This document shows positions 28,298 to 37,200 of a stretch of DNA of 59,937 nucleotides, piece after piece. Positions within the stretch are counted from its first letter, which is position 1. Every line of letters begins with the position of its first letter. Below the pieces are notes generated by a model, which worked only from the letters and a program-made list of their open reading frames with translations, searched no databases and was not told the DNA's origin. Made by a program: the position numbers and the translations under genes. Source of the DNA: an uncultured Bacteroidota bacterium (GTDB taxonomy: Bacteria; Bacteroidota; Bacteroidia; AKYH767-A; JABDAW01); contig CAIMUP010000138.1 of the NCBI GenBank assembly GCA_903844645.1, forward strand, positions 1 to 59,937, written 5' to 3'.

Positions 28298-28363
28298 AAT
28301 ACAGTTGTAAAAACTGATTAATATTGAACCGGAATTAGGGAGCGTAAAAGCTCCCTATTTTCG
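28298..28363 (+). ncRNA. Candidate small RNA
   Basis: Starts a few bases after the orphan promoter and ends in a hairpin, AGGGAGC-GTAAAA-GCTCCCT (28337-28356), followed by ATTTTCGTTT. Inside is a second small stem, CAGTT....AACTG. The transcript would be about 65 nt, divergent from the replication-initiator-like gene and antisense to the 3' flank of the second excisionase-type gene. Counter-transcribed RNAs often control such replicons; that role is inference. Confidence 0.4.
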
Positions 28364-28380
28364 TTTCAATTAATCCTTCT

Positions 28381-28668
28381 TTACTTTCTTGATTTTTTGA
28401 TTGAACCGGCATTCAGGAGTTCGGATTTTTTGAACCTTATCCTACTGCCGATTCTTAGGAATTTTACTTTGCCATCTCTTTTCCAATGATGCAGCGTAAC
28501 CTTACTGACCTTCAAAAAAGAAGCAGCGGCTTCAAGGGTTAGTAGTTCATCGTCCTCTTTCGGTTGAGGGGATTGGGTATTGGCAAGCTCTTTCTTTACT
28601 GCATCACTAATTAATTCCTGGAGTTGTGATGAGGTCAAATCTATAATTCGAGTATTCGGACTAATCAT
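28381..28668 (-). CDS. Excisionase-type HTH protein 2
   Basis: 95 residues from the ATG at 28668. LTLEAAASFLKVSKVTLHHW, then KRDGKVKFLRIGSRIRFKKSEL is a MerR/AlpA-like (HTH_17) excisionase domain. The start at 28668 overlaps the preceding excisionase-type gene by 8 bp; a longer frame back to 28776 would run wholly through that gene and is not supported. Together with its neighbour it probably controls excision or island transcription. Confidence 0.8.
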   Translation of the reverse strand: MISPNTRIIDLTSSQLQELISDAVKKELANTQSPQPKEDDELLTLEAAASFLKVSKVTLHHWKRDGKVKFLRIGSRIRFKKSELLNAGSIKKSRK

Positions 28669-28951
28669 TTTTAGATTCTCCTTTCTTCTTTTTGGTTGGC
28701 TCATTAATACTAACAACCTTATTGCGCTGAATCCATAAATCCAACTCCACCCTGTTGAAGTATAATTTCTTGCCATTTGGGCAATAATGGGGAATGCTTT
28801 TGGTACTTGTTAGTTTATATAAATAACTATGGCTAATCTCCAAATATCGAGATGCCTCGTTAAAATTAAGTACCTCCTTTTGTAAAAGGATTTGACCAAC
28901 TATTAACTCCTTAATGTCGGTTAATTTCTCAATGATAATTTGCTCTTTCAT
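28661..28951 (-). CDS. Excisionase-type HTH protein 1
   Basis: 96 residues from the ATG at 28951. LNFNEASRYLEISHSYLYKL, then TSTKSIPHYCPNGKKLYFNR and ELDLWI are a typical HTH_17 excisionase fold with recognition helix and wing. A -7-like element (TAACTTTG on the minus strand, 28975-28982) lies about 25 bp upstream, which excludes the longer frame starting at 29011. Operon with the second excisionase-type gene. Confidence 0.82.
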   Translation of the reverse strand: MKEQIIIEKLTDIKELIVGQILLQKEVLNFNEASRYLEISHSYLYKLTSTKSIPHYCPNGKKLYFNRVELDLWIQRNKVVSINEPTKKKKGESKND

Positions 28952-29076
28952 CTTACTTTGTCTGAATTTGAAAACAAAGTTAAGGACAATGCAAACAAGA
29001 GAAAGAAACAAAAAGTTGTTTTTTTACATAGGTTTTGTTTCTAATCGAAACAAAAGGTTTTTAAACGTAGAACTCT

Positions 29077-30801
29077 TTATTTATTTAATGCTATTTCATG
29101 CCACTTCATAGCTTGATCAGCATAAAACCATTCTGGAAGATAGTGATTAGAAAAATAACCCGCTTGGTTTATTACATCCCCAATTATCATGTAATAAGTT
29201 TCAGATGGTTTAATATCAGTTTGTGGAACTATCATTTCTTCTTTTAGAAAGTTAAAAAAGGAGAGGCAAAATTGTGGTAAAAATCTTTCTGATGGCTCCT
29301 TTAATACTGGTTTATCATCAACAATTTTGTAAAGGTCAAATTTAAAATCGAGTGTATTGTTTGTATAGTATTCAAGTAACGACCTCTCAATGATATTTAA
29401 AAAGGAAGAGGATGTTATTTCTATTTCGGAAGAATCCTTTTTCAAGATTTTAAAACCTGAAATTTCATTAGATGATTGTTTTAGAGAATCAAAAAATTGA
29501 ATGAATTGCAAATGTTCTGGTGAATTGATACGACCCGAATTAACCAATAAAAATAGATGTTTGCAATTAAGTATTTTTAATAGTTGGGAAATATAAGGAA
29601 ACAAATTATCAATTTTATATCTTACACATATTGTTGCAGCTTCATCCAATTGAAAGGCTTCATAGTGATTATTTATACATTCCAAAAGTTCTTTATCGAA
29701 GTATTTGGATAGTAGTTCCTTGTCAAATTCCAATTCATAAGATTTTTCTTTTGGTATTATCTCCTTTCTTTTAATCCAATTTCTGACAATATTAATTACA
29801 TCTTTTGGAGCATCATAAGAGGATATTATTTCCTGATCGTTTGTTTTAGGATAGATATGCGAAAGCTCTAAAATTCTTGCAATACACAATATTGCCTTTT
29901 CATTTGTTGTTTTTTTCCCTTTCAATTTGAATATCCCTTCATTAATGAAAAATTTATGCAAAGCCTTTGAAGCACTATATTTATATTGATTATTTTTTTC
30001 ATATTCCGTATAGGTTTTAGGGAAGTGTTCCAGTTGCTTTTTCCAGTCTTTTAAACTTGCATTTCCCCATTTATCTTTAAAACTATCCGTTATTAATGAA
30101 CATAAATATTGGTCATTGATAATATAGGATAAGGGTTTATTATATTTATGGTTTTTGAATTTGAATATTACCTTTTCGAGTTGTGGAGGTAAGCCATCTT
30201 TCTCAAAATCCCAATCTTTATCTCTTTCAGTTAATTCGAGTGCTGAAATTAATGTTTTGACTTCATTGGGGTACTTTCTAATTCTATTTGCTTCTTCTGG
30301 CTTTTCATTATCCAATATTTCATCAATATATTTTTCTTGAATTGAGGCAATAAGGAAAAAGATAAAATCTGAATGTTCTTGTAAGTTAAAATCAGTTATT
30401 AACAAGTCTATTTTATTGTATGTTTCTTCCGAAAGATAAAACCTTGTTTTCTCGAATTTAAGACCAAATCTTTTTTCTCTTGGATAAAGTGCAAGTACTT
30501 CTGTAAAGTAGGTATTTAAAAGCAATTCATACTTATTCTTTCTCTCAAAAAATCCATCCCAAGGATTTTCAGGGGTAATAAAAATCTGATGAAATTTTAT
30601 TTTTAAATCAGGGAATGCCCTAAAATTCTTTTCATCATACTTATCATATACTGGCAAATAATTATTCCATTCTTTGTCTTGAAACCACTCTGTAAAAACA
30701 TAGGTTTGTTGCCAAACCTTTAGATGCTCTTCTTGTTCATTGGTCAAACGGGTGATAATTACATCCCCTTTTTCATCTCTTGGAGGTTCTTGGTTACTCA
30801 T
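29077..30801 (-). CDS. Hypothetical protein in the integrase operon
   Basis: 574 residues, family not recognised. Soluble, charged and mainly helical, with no signal peptide, membrane span or clear catalytic motif. A central part (YSASKALHKFFINEGIFKLK, then NEKAILCIARILE) may be a helical nucleic-acid-binding region. It starts 6 bp after the integrase stop, so it is translated with the integrase and may regulate the island's transfer or be cargo. Confidence 0.6.
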   Translation of the reverse strand: MSNQEPPRDEKGDVIITRLTNEQEEHLKVWQQTYVFTEWFQDKEWNNYLPVYDKYDEKNFRAFPDLKIKFHQIFITPENPWDGFFERKNKYELLLNTYFTEVLALYPREKRFGLKFEKTRFYLSEETYNKIDLLITDFNLQEHSDFIFFLIASIQEKYIDEILDNEKPEEANRIRKYPNEVKTLISALELTERDKDWDFEKDGLPPQLEKVIFKFKNHKYNKPLSYIINDQYLCSLITDSFKDKWGNASLKDWKKQLEHFPKTYTEYEKNNQYKYSASKALHKFFINEGIFKLKGKKTTNEKAILCIARILELSHIYPKTNDQEIISSYDAPKDVINIVRNWIKRKEIIPKEKSYELEFDKELLSKYFDKELLECINNHYEAFQLDEAATICVRYKIDNLFPYISQLLKILNCKHLFLLVNSGRINSPEHLQFIQFFDSLKQSSNEISGFKILKKDSSEIEITSSSFLNIIERSLLEYYTNNTLDFKFDLYKIVDDKPVLKEPSERFLPQFCLSFFNFLKEEMIVPQTDIKPSETYYMIIGDVINQAGYFSNHYLPEWFYADQAMKWHEIALNK

Positions 30802-30807
30802 AGTGAT

Positions 30808-31698
30808 TTATCCGACCTTCTTTAAATTTTGCTTTTTACCATTCCAAAACGCTCGTAATTTAGCAGCATTTTGTTGTTGAGTAACTTTTATATATTTCAT
30901 AAAAGCTCTTTCTGTTCTGTGTCCGGTTATTTGCATAATGCCAATTGTTGGGTATTCTCTTAAATATAGGTTAGTTGCAAAACTACGGCGTGCCGTATGT
31001 GTAGTCAAAAGTTCATACTTATAATAGATTTCAGTAACTCTTTGCGCTCCTTTGTTCCTTGTAATTTTGATCCTTTCAAGTAACCCTGCCATCTTTCCTA
31101 TTTCTTTCAAATACTCATTCATTTTTTGATTTGATAATGAAGGTGGAAGTGAATTATCATTTAAGTCTTTATATTTTTCCATTATTTCAGAAACCATATC
31201 ATGTATTGGAATTATTACTGGTTCGTCTGTCTTTTGAGTGCGAATATGAAAATCCCCATTCTTGATATTTTCAGGGGCTATTTGAGAAAAATCACTGAAA
31301 CGAAGTCCAGTATAACACCCGACAATAAATAAGTCCCTGACCCGCTCCAACCTTGTGTTTTCAGATAAGTCTAAATCATACATCTTCTTCAATTCCGATT
31401 CCGTAAGATAGATAGTTTCTGATTCCTCATTATCTACTTTAAATTTCTTGCTCTTAAAATCCATCTTTTTATTTAACCCTCTTTCAGTAGCTTCATTCAT
31501 AAAAACCTTAATCGTTTTTATATACTTTCCCACTGTATTCATTGAAAAGTTTTTGGTATCAATCAGGTACTCTTTAAACTCATTATAGAAGTCAAGAGTA
31601 ATATCATCAAACTCTAATTTCCTTTTCCCACTGAAATCTATGAGCCGCCTGCCGATAGTTGTGATAGGTATTTGTAAATCGGGAGGAGGCAGAATCAT
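30808..31698 (-). CDS. Tyrosine integrase, N-terminally truncated
   Basis: 296 residues. The catalytic set is complete: R133 (YTGLRFSD), K156 (TQKTDEP), H234 and R237 (THTARRS), H260 (TGHRTER) and Y269 (MKYIKV). Bacteroidota integrases of this type are near 380-430 residues. Here the arm-binding domain and the first helices of the core-binding domain are missing: similarity begins at about residue 15. In frame upstream only 13 residues (KIDTIPRLSLYFT) precede a stop at 31738. The gene ends at the right edge of the island, so the truncation may be a boundary deletion. Probably inactive in arm binding. Confidence 0.85.
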   Translation of the reverse strand: MILPPPDLQIPITTIGRRLIDFSGKRKLEFDDITLDFYNEFKEYLIDTKNFSMNTVGKYIKTIKVFMNEATERGLNKKMDFKSKKFKVDNEESETIYLTESELKKMYDLDLSENTRLERVRDLFIVGCYTGLRFSDFSQIAPENIKNGDFHIRTQKTDEPVIIPIHDMVSEIMEKYKDLNDNSLPPSLSNQKMNEYLKEIGKMAGLLERIKITRNKGAQRVTEIYYKYELLTTHTARRSFATNLYLREYPTIGIMQITGHRTERAFMKYIKVTQQQNAAKLRAFWNGKKQNLKKVG

Positions 31699-31986
31699 GG
31701 TGAAATATAAACTTAGGCGTGGAATAGTATCAATTTTTCATTCCATCATTCAAAAAACAGGTAGGATAGTGCCAAAACAGGTTTATGGCATTAATAAAGC
31801 CCTTACAGATGCTTTTTTCAGGATTGCACCCTCGGCATTCGCCCTAAAGAGGCTTTTTTCGGAATCAAATTCCAGACTACTCTCCTAATTATGCTTTTAA
31901 ACAGCCTTCAAGACGATTTTATTCGGGGGATGCGGGGTCGCAATTGGTTTTTATTCCCCGTGAATGACCGATTCCCCATGAAAAGC
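31699..31986. other. Right edge of the island, no gene
   Basis: Holds GGAATAGTATC (31721-31731) and AGGATAGTGCC (31763-31773), relatives of the GGGATAGTACCC motif at the left end. An 82-codon plus-strand frame (31640-31888) overlaps the integrase and is not convincing. The island-backbone junction should lie here, before array 3. No copy of the tRNA-Asp 3' end is present. Confidence 0.45.
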
Positions 31987-32196
31987 CGATGTCAGCTAAC
32001 ATTGAACCGATGTCAGCTAACATTGAACTGATGTCAGCTAACATTGAACTGATGTCAGCTAACATTGAACCGATGTCAGCTAACATTGAACCGATGTCAG
32101 CTAACATTGAACCGATGTCAGCCAACATTGAACTGATGTCAGCTAACATTGAACCGATGTCAGCTAACATGGAACCTATGTCAGCTAACATTGGTT
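31987..32196. repeat. 21-bp tandem array 3 (10 units)
   Basis: Ten units of exactly 21 bp. The core ATGTCAGCTAACAT is an imperfect palindrome (12 of 14 bases symmetric), followed by TGAAC. Copies differ mainly at one T/C position. It lies just outside the right end of the island, upstream of the RNA helicase gene. Confidence 0.97.
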
Positions 32197-32328
32197 TTTG
32201 GTGATTTAATATGAGAAAAAATGGAGAAGGGCGGGGAATTATTGGCTATTGAATTCCTTAATAATGGCAAAATGACGATTCGGAACAGGAATCTGCCCAT
32301 TGCTCTCATTACTTTCCCAACCGTTTGC

Positions 32329-32337
32329 TATCTTTGC
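32329..32337 (+). promoter_or_regulatory. Promoter -7 element of the RNA helicase gene
   Basis: TATCTTTGC, a perfect TAnnTTTGC match, 72 bp before the ATG at 32410. The long leader is usual for cold-regulated RNA helicases. Confidence 0.6.
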
Positions 32338-32409
32338 GGCGATGAAATTCAATTCCCGTCCTGTGAATAAATCGGGGCAGGAGATAAAAAATAAATAAAA
32401 GAAAAAAAT

Positions 32410-33666
32410 ATGCAATTCAAATCATTAGAAATTATTGAGCCTATCCTCAAAGCCTTAGAAGAAGAAGGCTACACGATACCCACGCCGATTCAGGCACAAG
32501 CCATTCCGATTGTATTAAAAGGGACCGACCTGCTCGGTTGTGCCCAAACCGGAACAGGCAAAACGGCGGCATTTGCCATCCCTATCTTGCAATTATTAAG
32601 CGAGAATAAGTCGTCCGACAAACGTCGGAAGATTCGGAGTTTAATCGTAACCCCGACTCGCGAATTGGCGATACAAATTGACGAGAGTTTCAAGAATTAC
32701 GGTCGCCATACCGGGCTGATCAGCACCGTGATATTTGGCGGAGTAGGACAGGCTCCACAAGTAGCGGTATTGAATAAGGGAGTGGATATTTTGATCGCTA
32801 CTCCTGGGCGGTTGCTCGACTTGATGACGCAGGGTTTTATCTCGCTGAAGGATGTCGAAATCTTCGTTCTCGATGAAGCCGACCGGATGCTCGACATGGG
32901 ATTCATCCATGATGTAAAGAAGCTCATTGCTGCACTCCCGCAGAAGCGACAATCGTTGTTCTTCTCGGCTACGATGCCGCCCGAAATCGTTACGCTTTCT
33001 CATAAGATATTGCACCATCCATCGAAAGTGGAGGTTACGCCATCCGCCACCACTGCCGACACGGTAAAACAGTTTATGTACTTCGTAGATAAGGGGAATA
33101 AGATCGCTTTGCTGGAGCTGATCTTGAAGGATAAAAATATCAAGACCGCATTGGTATTTGCTCGTACCAAACACGGGGCAGACAAGATAGTGAAGGCATT
33201 GCTGAAACATAATATCAAAGCCGAAGCCATCCACGGAAACAAAGCCCAGACGGCTCGCCAACGGGCATTGACCAACTTTAAGGAACAGACTACGAGGGTA
33301 CTCGTGGCTACCGATATTGCTGCCCGTGGAATAGACGTGGACGATCTGGAGTATGTCATTAATTTCGAGATGCCGAACATTGCCGAGACCTACGTTCATC
33401 GTATCGGAAGGACGGGCAGGGCGGGAGCCAATGGTACGGCATATTCCTTCTGCGATGCCGAAGAAAAGGCGTACCTGAAGGATATTGAAAAGCTGATTAA
33501 TAAAAAGATTCCGGTGATAGACGAGCATCCCTTTCCTTTGATAGATCATAATCCTATCAAGGCTCCGAAGCAGGATTTCAGAAGGAATAATAATGCACCG
33601 AAACAGACATCTTCAACAGGAAACAATAAGAAGAAGTTTTACGGTAAACCGAAATCGGGAAGGTAA
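32410..33666 (+). CDS. DEAD-box RNA helicase, RhlE type
   Basis: 418 residues. Q motif [10 protein letters not shown] (24-33), Walker A AQTGTGKT (45-52), PTREL (82-86), TPGR (131-134), DEAD (155-158), SAT in [18 protein letters not shown] and HRIGRTGR are all present. RhlE proteins unwind structured RNA in ribosome assembly and decay. The C-terminal tail is short, basic and asparagine-rich ([11 protein letters not shown]), as expected for RNA binding. A terminator hairpin follows 60 bp after the stop. Confidence 0.93.
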   Translation: MQFKSLEIIEPILKALEEEGYTIPTPIQAQAIPIVLKGTDLLGCAQTGTGKTAAFAIPILQLLSENKSSDKRRKIRSLIVTPTRELAIQIDESFKNYGRHTGLISTVIFGGVGQAPQVAVLNKGVDILIATPGRLLDLMTQGFISLKDVEIFVLDEADRMLDMGFIHDVKKLIAALPQKRQSLFFSATMPPEIVTLSHKILHHPSKVEVTPSATTADTVKQFMYFVDKGNKIALLELILKDKNIKTALVFARTKHGADKIVKALLKHNIKAEAIHGNKAQTARQRALTNFKEQTTRVLVATDIAARGIDVDDLEYVINFEMPNIAETYVHRIGRTGRAGANGTAYSFCDAEEKAYLKDIEKLINKKIPVIDEHPFPLIDHNPIKAPKQDFRRNNNAPKQTSSTGNNKKKFYGKPKSGR

Positions 33667-33725
33667 TTTTTACTGATTTGTGGGATGGGTTTGCATCCCT
33701 GAATTGTTTTTGGGGATGTTCTTCC

Positions 33726-33756
33726 AAAAAAGTTATTAACAATCCGTAACTTTTTT
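33726..33756. terminator. Bidirectional terminator after the RNA helicase gene
   Basis: AAAAAAGTTA (33726-33735) and TAACTTTTTT (33747-33756) form a 10-bp stem with an A-run on one side and a T-run on the other. Confidence 0.7.
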
Positions 33757-33828
33757 CATTATGAACGGTAATAAGGGCATCATTCACAAAAAAAGTTCAT
33801 AACTATTAACCCTTAAATCAAAAACAAA

Positions 33829-33939
33829 ATGGAAAAAATCATTATCATTTCTTTAATCATGAGCTACGGAGCGGTAGCTTATCTGGGCATTCGTTTTGCC
33901 ATTAATTACAGAAGGAAATTAGTAGGCAAGGTGCAGTAA
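33829..33939 (+). CDS. Small membrane protein, 36 residues
   Basis: ATG at 33829 to TAA at 33937-33939. It encodes MEKIIIISLIMSYGAVAYLG, then IRFAINYRRKLVGKVQ: one membrane span of about 20 residues followed by a basic cytoplasmic tail, so N-out topology. The preceding AT-rich ACAAA stretch is typical of Bacteroidota translation starts. It may be a regulatory membrane peptide. Conservation would decide it. Confidence 0.5.
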   Translation: MEKIIIISLIMSYGAVAYLGIRFAINYRRKLVGKVQ

Positions 33940-33982
33940 TTCGGGAGAGAATTACCGAGAAGAAGGGCGGCATTTTAGGATT

Positions 33983-34108
33983 TCTACATATATCCAGAGC
34001 CGTTCTACATATATCCAGAGCCGTTCCAGATATATCCAGAGTCGTTCCAGATATATCCAGAGTCGTTCCAGATATATCCAGAACGATTCCTATGATGATA
34101 GGAACGAT
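33983..34108. repeat. 21-bp tandem array 4 (6 units)
   Basis: Six units. The core GATATATC is a perfect palindrome, followed by CAGAGTCGTTCC. The last unit has changed into a clean hairpin (TTCCTAT-GATG-ATAGGAA). It lies between the convergent small-protein gene and the 1543-residue gene. Confidence 0.95.
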
Positions 34109-34231
34109 GGATAAACCTGTTGGGATGATGGTGCATCCTCCTTTCGAGAGAAAAACCATTACTATACGAAACATTACTATTTATAGAATCCTTTAGGGAC
34201 CGAATCCGATACGTCGGATGAAAGTGGATTG

Positions 34232-37200
34232 TTATTTATCGTCCTTCTCCGGCTTCTCTTCTTTTTTCTCTGGAGTTTCCTCTTTCTTCTCCGGTTCATC
34301 GCCATCGTCAGCCGCTTTCTTGAGGAAATTATTCTTAGCCCGCTCGGTAGATAGCATGAATTGGTATGGCGATTTGTTTTCACCGGTAGGCTTCTGGATG
34401 CGCTTATCGGGCTTCATATCGCGGATGTATTTATTGAAAATATCATTGGAAGAAATGGCTTGCATAATACCGCGCTGATAACTGAAGAAGTACCACGTCG
34501 AGCCGTCCAATTCAAGGTAGATGTTGAGGATGTCGCCGCTGCGTTTCTTTACCACCTCCACCGTGGACTTGATGTTGCGATTAATTTGAGTCTTGTAAAT
34601 ATTCCCCAACCCGACATAATCATTATTCCTGAAGGCACGGAATTCGGGTTTATAGGTCATGTTTACCTGCGTAAAGAAGAGGGGTTTATTAAGCTCTGGC
34701 GGGAACTTTTTATAAGAGCCATAGAGGCTCATATCAGAGATTAACTTGCCCGATTTCTCCTTACCCAATAACTCTGACAAGCCTTGATCAAAGCCTTTGC
34801 GGGTGTCCTTAGTAGCCTGTAATCCGGCAGTAGCAGCTATCTGATCGGTAATTTGTTTCATGGCATCTTCGTTGAAAAAGAAGTCAAGCAACATCAGCAA
34901 ATCCATGCTCATCGCGCGGTTGTTAAGATTGTAAGTTACATTGCCCACCGTCTGCATGGTAACCTGCCCAAAGTCGCCACCAAGCTTCACTTTCCCTTCC
35001 CCGTACAGGATGCAAGTCTTGGTATTAATACTTAGATAATTACCCGGCAAGGCATTGTTCTGGAGTTTATCCATGTTCGATATTCGGTATTCTTTTGTAG
35101 GATTATCGTACACCAAAAAGCCCGATGCCGTAACGATTTCGTTATCACTGTTCCGTTCCTTAGGAGTTAGGAATGCTGGGTAAACCAAAGTGGAATCCTT
35201 GGTATGAATTATCCCCGAAGTAATCTTGACACCCTCCTCATTAATCGTTTCCTTATCCACCGGAATAGCTATGGACAGCGGGTTTATACTACCCTTGAAT
35301 TTAAAATAAGAGGTCGCAAGAGTATTGCATGAACCTAAGAATTTTAATTTGGCATAGCCATTAAATAAAAGGTTTTCATTGGAGGCTACAAGTTTAAAAT
35401 CGCCCGTGTATGCAAATGGAGGACCCAAGGTAAAGGTAGTATCTGTAATAGTTCCCGAGCCAACCGTTTGCCCCGTTGTATCCACAGAAATCTTATCCAG
35501 ATGGATGCGTTGCTTCGATTTAGTAATATCAACATAATCCATATCGCCGCTGCCAGCATAGTTCTTTCGACTGGTAATGGTCAAATCGGCATTATAGATA
35601 TTATGATACTTGGTAACATTATTAGCCACGATTCTTGAATTCTTGAATGGATCCATCACAGCCTTTTTATGGATAGTAACATTGCCACTATCAGGAGTGA
35701 TGGAAGCATCTGCAACCTTTATACTAACCACCTCGTGAGCATGAATGACATAATCCTTTAAACTATACTCGGCAGTGGGCGCACGGAACCGCAACGAGTC
35801 TTGATTAGGATGTGTAGAAACAAACTCCGAACCAGCTAATTCAAGATTGGAAGTATCCTTTGCAGATGGTGTTCCTGAACTACTGAACTCCATGGTCTGC
35901 TTATCCATAAACCATTTGAACTTGTCTATATAACAAATATATTGATTAAGGGGAAACTTCTGCGCTTGGGTTCCAGAATTAGATTTGAACTCACCATACT
36001 TTTGAATGAAGTTGACATCAGCTTGCACGTTCTTGGAATCATAAGCAAGCTTTGTTGAGTCATCTGATTTAATACGGAAGTCAGCAGTATCGCAATGCAC
36101 AGCGTTCTGTTTGAAGTGGAATAATTCGGAGTTCATTTCTGCACCGGAGAATGCCATCAAACCGCTACCTGTCAAGCCATTCGGAGTGTTGATATAATTC
36201 CCCATAAACTTGGAAAAGCCTTCGTACATATCAATTGGTGTTCCTCGTGCATAAACATATTCAGCATCCTGATAAGGCATATAGTGAATGTAGATATTCG
36301 TAGCCCTAACCTCTGGGAATTCAACTCCTTTATATAATTCCTTTTTCACGATCCATTCGAAGGCAGTAGTGTTAGTCGAGTCTGGATAGAAAATAAAATC
36401 ATGCGACTTAGCGATAGATGTCAGGTAGTTCAATTCGCCATCACCACGGAGTCCTTCGTGGCTTAATTTAATATCATTGTGATACGTCGCCTTGTCGCCA
36501 TACATCAGGAAACCATTAACAGGTGTAGGACGATTAAAGCCTAAAGAATAATCCGGCATAAGACGCAATGAATCTTTGAAATCAGGAAAGATATTGGCAG
36601 AAACAAATGTGCCAAGGAAGTTCAATCCAGACTTCGAGAAATTATCTAAACTATCAATCGTGAAGGGAATTAGATGGAAGTAAAAGTTATCCTTATGATA
36701 GACCCCATGTTGTACTTCTTGCCTATCATAGAACACATAAGAATCCTTCTTGCTATTGAAGATAGGGTATTCAGGGAAGTCTTTCACACCGGACTTATTT
36801 GCAGGGTTATCAATCATCAAATCTCCTGTAATATTTTGCAAGACACTCTTCACTCTGATATCCGGAATGCGACCATTCGCATCTGCTGTATCACCAGGGA
36901 CTTTTAGTCGTAAGGAATCCACATTCTTCAAATCAATCTTGAAGTTATCATAATCGAATGCAAACTCTTTGCCATAGAAGTCGAAACGCCCTGCTTTCAC
37001 TAAACCTGCAAACTTAAAGTCTCGGTTCTTTAGCACTTTTATCTCTTGGTCTTTAGGGTAGATATTTACATTCTGTGAATCACTTAAGAAGATTCTTTTC
37101 ACTCCATTAATATCCAAGGCAAAGTCCAGCAAACTCAACTTGGCATTGGGTTTACCTAATATAGTGGATTCAAATTGTATCACATCATAATCGCTCTTTC

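Larger units (their letters stand above)
4861..31900. mobile_element. Genomic island next to tRNA-Asp
   Basis: A block of about 27 kb bounded by tRNA-Asp on the left and a tyrosine integrase gene on the right. It carries two excisionase-type HTH genes, a replication-initiator-like gene, toxin-antitoxin genes, a broken IS200-type transposase and a type I restriction operon. None of the 21-bp arrays that fill backbone intergenic regions occurs in it. Both edges are approximate: the left is placed at the tRNA end, the right in the gene-free stretch between the integrase and array 3. The integrase lacks its N-terminal domain and no flanking direct repeat of the tRNA end was seen, so the element may be fixed. 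Confidence 0.75.

Noticed and set aside
28381-28776. 131-residue form of the second excisionase-type gene
   Set aside because: The extension runs inside the preceding gene; the ATG at 28668 gives the normal 8-bp overlap.
4787-31986. Direct repeat of the tRNA-Asp 3' end as attR
   Set aside because: Looked for GTCCGGACCG and parts of the T arm in 31700-31990 and saw none.
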